Below are positions 60,979-64,000 of a DNA stretch of 64,000 nt, one piece after another (the first letter of the stretch is position 1; each line of letters begins with the position of its first letter). The notes below the pieces were generated by a model that saw only the letters and a list, made by a program, of their open reading frames with translations, ran no database searches and was not told the DNA's origin. The stretch comes from Chloroflexota bacterium (GTDB taxonomy: Bacteria > Chloroflexota > Anaerolineae > Anaerolineales > UBA4823), in assembly GCA_012516075.1 (NCBI GenBank), contig JAAYXE010000195.1, forward strand, positions 1 through 64,000, in the 5' to 3' direction. The translations under genes were made by a program, and so were the position numbers.

Positions 60979-61731
60979 ATGGGCTCTCCCTCCATCCACA
61001 TACCCCCTGCCCTTGCACAGGCGCTGCGCAGCGCCAGGCACATCGCCGTGCTGACTGGAGCGGGCGTATCCGCAGAGAGCGGCGTGCCCACGTTTCGGGA
61101 TGCCCAGACCGGCCTGTGGGCAAAATACGATCTCGAGGAGCTGGCCACGCCGCAGGCTTTCCAGCGCAGCCCGCGGCTGGTCTGGGAGTGGTACGCCTGG
61201 CGCAGGGAGCTGGTCGCCGCAGCGCGCCCGAACCCGGGTCATTACGCCCTGGTGGAAATGGAGAACCGGGCGCCAAATTTCACCCTGATCACCCAGAACG
61301 TGGACCAGCTCCACCAGCAGGCCGGCAGCCGGCGGGTGATCGAACTGCACGGCAGCCTGTGGCGCACGAAGTGCTCCAGAGAGGGGCGTGTGGTTGAAAG
61401 CTGGCCGGAAACCGGGGACGTGCCGCCGCGCTGCCCGCACTGCTCCGACCTGCTGCGGCCGGACGTCGTCTGGTTCGGCGAGGCGCTTCCCGAGCGGGAG
61501 CTGATGGAGGCTTTCGCCGCCGCACAGCAGTGCGACGTGTTCATCGCCGCCGGCACATCGGCCATCGTGCAGCCAGCGGCCTCCCTGCCGCTGCTGGCCG
61601 CCCGCAGTGGAGCTGTGCTGGTGGAGGTCAACCCCCAGGAGACGCCGCTCACCGGAGAAGCGGATTACTTCCTGCAGGGGCCCTCAGGGAGTGTGCTGCC
61701 TGCTCTGGTGCAGGCCGCCTGGGGTGTATAA
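60979..61731 (+). CDS. cobB: SIR2-family NAD-dependent protein deacylase
   Basis: Sirtuin of 250 residues. Features are GAGVSAESGVPTFRD, TQNVDQLHQQAG, ELHGS with the catalytic His, and CPHCSDLLRPDVVWFGE. The YxxR pair (WYAWRRE) of class III enzymes suggests desuccinylase-type activity as well as deacetylation. The first zinc pair has only one Cys (RTKCSREG), the second is CPHC. Its stop shares a base with the next start (TAATG), so translation is coupled with the MFS gene. Confidence 0.93.
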   Translation: MGSPSIHIPPALAQALRSARHIAVLTGAGVSAESGVPTFRDAQTGLWAKYDLEELATPQAFQRSPRLVWEWYAWRRELVAAARPNPGHYALVEMENRAPNFTLITQNVDQLHQQAGSRRVIELHGSLWRTKCSREGRVVESWPETGDVPPRCPHCSDLLRPDVVWFGEALPERELMEAFAAAQQCDVFIAAGTSAIVQPAASLPLLAARSGAVLVEVNPQETPLTGEADYFLQGPSGSVLPALVQAAWGV

Positions 61732-63215
61732 TGGCATCCGCAGGGCATCCAACAAAACCAGGCCCACCGGATATATCAAAAGTGGAAAAAATAAAAGAAA
61801 CGCAACTGAAGCAGCCTGCGGTCAGGGAGGGCGCTCCAAGGGTTCAATACCGGGCGCAGCAGTGGTGGATCCTGATCTCGGTAGGCGTGGGTACATTTAT
61901 GACCGCGCTGGATGGCAGCGTGGTCAACACTGTTCTACCGGTCATTCGCGAGCATTTCGCCAGCGACGTAGCCGCCATCCAGTGGGTGGTGGTGGTCTAC
62001 CTGCTGGTCATCAGCGGTTTGCTGCTCACCTTTGGCCGCCTGGGTGACATATACGGCCACAAACCGGTGTATATGACCGGTTTTGTGATCTTCACAGCGG
62101 CCTCGGCGCTGTGCGGACTGGCCCCCACCGCCGGGTTCCTGGTGCTGGCGCGCGGATTCCAGGCCCTTGGGGCCTCGATGTTGATGGCCAACTCCCCTGC
62201 CATCCTGACCAAGAGCTTCCCACCCCAGCAGCGCGGCCAGGCGCTGGGCTTACAGGCTACCATGACCTATCTAGGCCTGACCGTCGGCCCTTCGCTGGGC
62301 GGCTGGATCGCGTACCAGTTCTCCTGGCGTTATATTTTCTACATCAACCTGCCGGTGGGCCTGGCAGCCATCCTGCTCAGCTACCGCTTCATCCCCTCGC
62401 ACCTGTCCGGTGATGCAGAGCACAGAGGACACGAACAGTTCGATAAACTGGGCGCGCTGGTGTTCATGGCCGGCCTGGTGGCGCTGCTTCTCGGGCTGAA
62501 CCGCGGCCATGACTGGGGGTGGACATCGACGCCAATCCTCGGCCTGCTGCTGGGTTCGATCGTGCTGCTGGCGGTCTTTGTAACCCTGGAGAAGCGGATC
62601 CCGCACCCGATGCTCGATCTGAGCCTGTTCAGAAACCGTATCTTCTCCACCTCGGTATTGAGCGCGCTGCTCAACTACATCGCCGTATACAGCATTATTT
62701 TCCTGATGCCTTTTTACCTGATCCAGGGACTTGGCCTGGACTCCGCTCACGCCGGACTGCTGCTCACCGCTCAGCCGCTGGTGATGGCCGTGGTCGCCCC
62801 GGCGAGCGGCACGCTCTCGGACCGCATCGGGGCGCGCTTACCAGCGACAGTGGGGATGCTGATCCTTTCAATGGCCCTGTTCCTGCTTTCCCGCCTGGGG
62901 CCGGGGTCTGAGACGTTCCAGATTACCGGATCGCTGGCGCTGGCCGGCCTGGGAATCGGGATCTTCGTCTCGCCCAATAACAGCGCCCTGATGGGCAGCG
63001 CGCCCCGTCACCGCCAGGGGATCGCCGCCGGTGTGCTGGCCACGGCTCGCAACGTGGGCATGGTGCTCGGCGTCGGCATCGCAGGCGCCGTGCTCTCCAC
63101 CGTCCTTGCCCAGACGAATCAGGACCTGTTTGCAGCCGTTCGCACCGGTTTTATCCTGACGGCCGCCACATCTCTGGTAGGGGGGCTGATCTCAGCGCTT
63201 GGGCAGGAGAAATAA
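61731..63215 (+). CDS. MFS transporter, 14-span DHA2-type
   Basis: A 494-residue drug:H+ antiporter-2-like protein. Motifs include LDGSVVNTVLPVIREHF (motif C-like N-terminal signature), LGDIYGHKPVYMTGFVIF (motif A), VLARGFQALGASML and YIFYINLPVGLAAIL; about 14 hydrophobic segments follow. It probably exports a hydrophobic compound. The ATG at 61731 is set by coupling to the sirtuin stop; a strongly charged 45-residue N-terminal tail precedes the first span. Confidence 0.92.
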   Translation: MASAGHPTKPGPPDISKVEKIKETQLKQPAVREGAPRVQYRAQQWWILISVGVGTFMTALDGSVVNTVLPVIREHFASDVAAIQWVVVVYLLVISGLLLTFGRLGDIYGHKPVYMTGFVIFTAASALCGLAPTAGFLVLARGFQALGASMLMANSPAILTKSFPPQQRGQALGLQATMTYLGLTVGPSLGGWIAYQFSWRYIFYINLPVGLAAILLSYRFIPSHLSGDAEHRGHEQFDKLGALVFMAGLVALLLGLNRGHDWGWTSTPILGLLLGSIVLLAVFVTLEKRIPHPMLDLSLFRNRIFSTSVLSALLNYIAVYSIIFLMPFYLIQGLGLDSAHAGLLLTAQPLVMAVVAPASGTLSDRIGARLPATVGMLILSMALFLLSRLGPGSETFQITGSLALAGLGIGIFVSPNNSALMGSAPRHRQGIAAGVLATARNVGMVLGVGIAGAVLSTVLAQTNQDLFAAVRTGFILTAATSLVGGLISALGQEK

Positions 63216-63254
63216 TCCTGCAGCATGCCAGGAAGCATGACAGCTTCTCCTTAC

Positions 63255-63289
63255 GAAAAACAAAACAGGCCGGGTTCTCGCCCGGCCTG
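63255..63289 (-). terminator. intrinsic terminator of the small membrane protein gene
   Basis: Stem of 9 bp (63266-63274 with 63281-63289) and 6-nt loop; on the minus strand it is followed by TTTTGTTTTTC (63255-63265). It lies 21 bp past the minus-strand stop and may also end the convergent MFS transcript. Confidence 0.8.
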
Positions 63290-63309
63290 CTGACTTAAAT
63301 ACGGTGCAG

Positions 63310-63963
63310 TTACTGGGGATTCATCGAATACAGGCGGTAGGTATAGCGCCCGAGCAGCACCAGCGCCGCGCCGGTCAGCAGCGCGACCAGGCCGCCCAGG
63401 GCCATGCGCGGCCACATGCTGGCATTTGCCGGGATATCGGCCGCCACCACCCAGGCGTCCCACAGCAGATAGCCCAGGGCATACGATACGATCCACCAGC
63501 CCGCTTTCCGCAGCCAGTTGCGCAGCAGCAGCCACTGCGAGAAGCCCAGCGCGGCGCCGTGCACCGCGCCCAGGAACAACATCACCCCGAACAGACCTGA
63601 GGAGGTCTGCCCGTTCTGAGCGGGGTTCGTGAGCGGCGACAGGTTGCCCAGCGCCCATGTGACCACCGATGCCAGGGTGGTCGAGCGCGCCCAGGCCCAC
63701 AGCGGGATGTGCAGACCGGCATGCACCAGCGCCAGTCCCTGGGCCAGGCCCACAACCATCCCCTCCGCGGCTCCGATGATCACCATCACAGCAAATGCTG
63801 CGCCAGGAGCCCACTCCAGGCCGGCCCTGGTCGCCAGCGGTCCGGCGGAAGCGGCCAGCGAAAAACCAACCACCGTGGCAAAAACCCAGATAAACCAGTT
63901 GTCCGGTTCAAGCAGGTGTGCCACAGCCGCCTGCTTGCGATCACCGGGTCGAAGGAAGCTCAT
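63310..63963 (-). CDS. hypothetical membrane protein
   Basis: A 217-residue hydrophobic protein with about five membrane segments, no recognised motif. The start at ATG 63963 is preferred because GGAGGT lies ten bases upstream; a GTG six codons earlier would overlap it. Function unknown; it is divergent from the window end and convergent with the MFS gene. Confidence 0.7.
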   Translation of the reverse strand: MSFLRPGDRKQAAVAHLLEPDNWFIWVFATVVGFSLAASAGPLATRAGLEWAPGAAFAVMVIIGAAEGMVVGLAQGLALVHAGLHIPLWAWARSTTLASVVTWALGNLSPLTNPAQNGQTSSGLFGVMLFLGAVHGAALGFSQWLLLRNWLRKAGWWIVSYALGYLLWDAWVVAADIPANASMWPRMALGGLVALLTGAALVLLGRYTYRLYSMNPQ

Positions 63964-64000
63964 CGGATAACCTACCTCCACGAACGAGCTTGTACCTGAA

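Noticed and set aside
1..64000. Insertion sequence, prophage, CRISPR array, tRNA or rRNA
   Set aside because: No transposase, integrase, repeat-spacer pattern or cloverleaf was seen in the intergenic gaps I read; the gaps are short and fit operon boundaries.

Overview
The window looks like a chromosomal segment of a high-GC bacterium, most probably a member of the Chloroflexota (Anaerolineae-like). Pointers are a MalT-type LuxR regulator, Thr/Pro-linker lipoproteins, an NBR1-Ig plus CAP lipoprotein, frequent GTG/TTG starts with strong AGGAGG ribosome sites, and fused or duplicated catabolic enzymes. This is inferred from gene style; there is no rRNA or other phylogenetic marker. I saw no transposase, phage gene, CRISPR array or tRNA. 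Base composition looks even, so this reads as ordinary chromosome organised into catabolic operons.

Region 1 (39-10598, minus strand) is a fatty-acid beta-oxidation operon: TetR regulator, MBL-fold hydrolase, two acyl-CoA dehydrogenases, a lipoprotein alpha/beta hydrolase, a second lipoprotein, a FadN-type hydroxyacyl-CoA dehydrogenase/enoyl-CoA hydratase, thiolase and an SCP2 protein. A consensus-like promoter and a perfect 18-bp palindrome precede the TetR gene. Region 2 (10909-20421, plus) holds a 5'-nucleotidase, a degenerate APH-like kinase, an MraY-like transferase beside a MATE/ANK-like polytopic protein, a fused two-domain E1 2-oxoacid dehydrogenase, and a crotonase with a 3-hydroxyacyl-CoA dehydrogenase.

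Region 3 (20468-37668) is the most distinctive part: two divergent operons around a DeoR-type regulator. The leftward arm encodes a SIS protein, FGGY kinase, SDR, FAD oxidoreductase, KDPG-type aldolase, creatininase-family hydrolase and a 1090-aa DUF5107/TPR protein. The rightward arm encodes the regulator, a sugar ABC importer, a corrinoid protein, a mutarotase-like protein and a URO-D/methyltransferase-fold protein. Together they suggest uptake and oxidation of an unusual carbohydrate, possibly with corrinoid-dependent methyl transfer. The divergent spacer carries a palindrome suited to the DeoR protein.

Region 4 (37876-45929) has a MalT-like LuxR regulator, two very small genes, a CPBP membrane protease, and a DUF58/transglutaminase pair. 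Region 5 (46171-58956) is an aromatic amino-acid catabolic block: a crotonase, a CAP lipoprotein, an aldehyde dehydrogenase, paaABCD (phenylacetyl-CoA epoxidase, no paaE seen), an EthD protein, an aldo/keto reductase, then hppD, fumarylacetoacetase, a frameshifted cupin, hmgA and a flavin reductase. Phenylacetate and tyrosine/homogentisate degradation are thus side by side, with C-C end products feeding the beta-oxidation enzymes of regions 1 and 2. Region 6 (58948-63963) contains an HD-GYP protein, an MBL hydrolase, a class III-like sirtuin, a 14-TM drug-efflux MFS protein and a small membrane protein.
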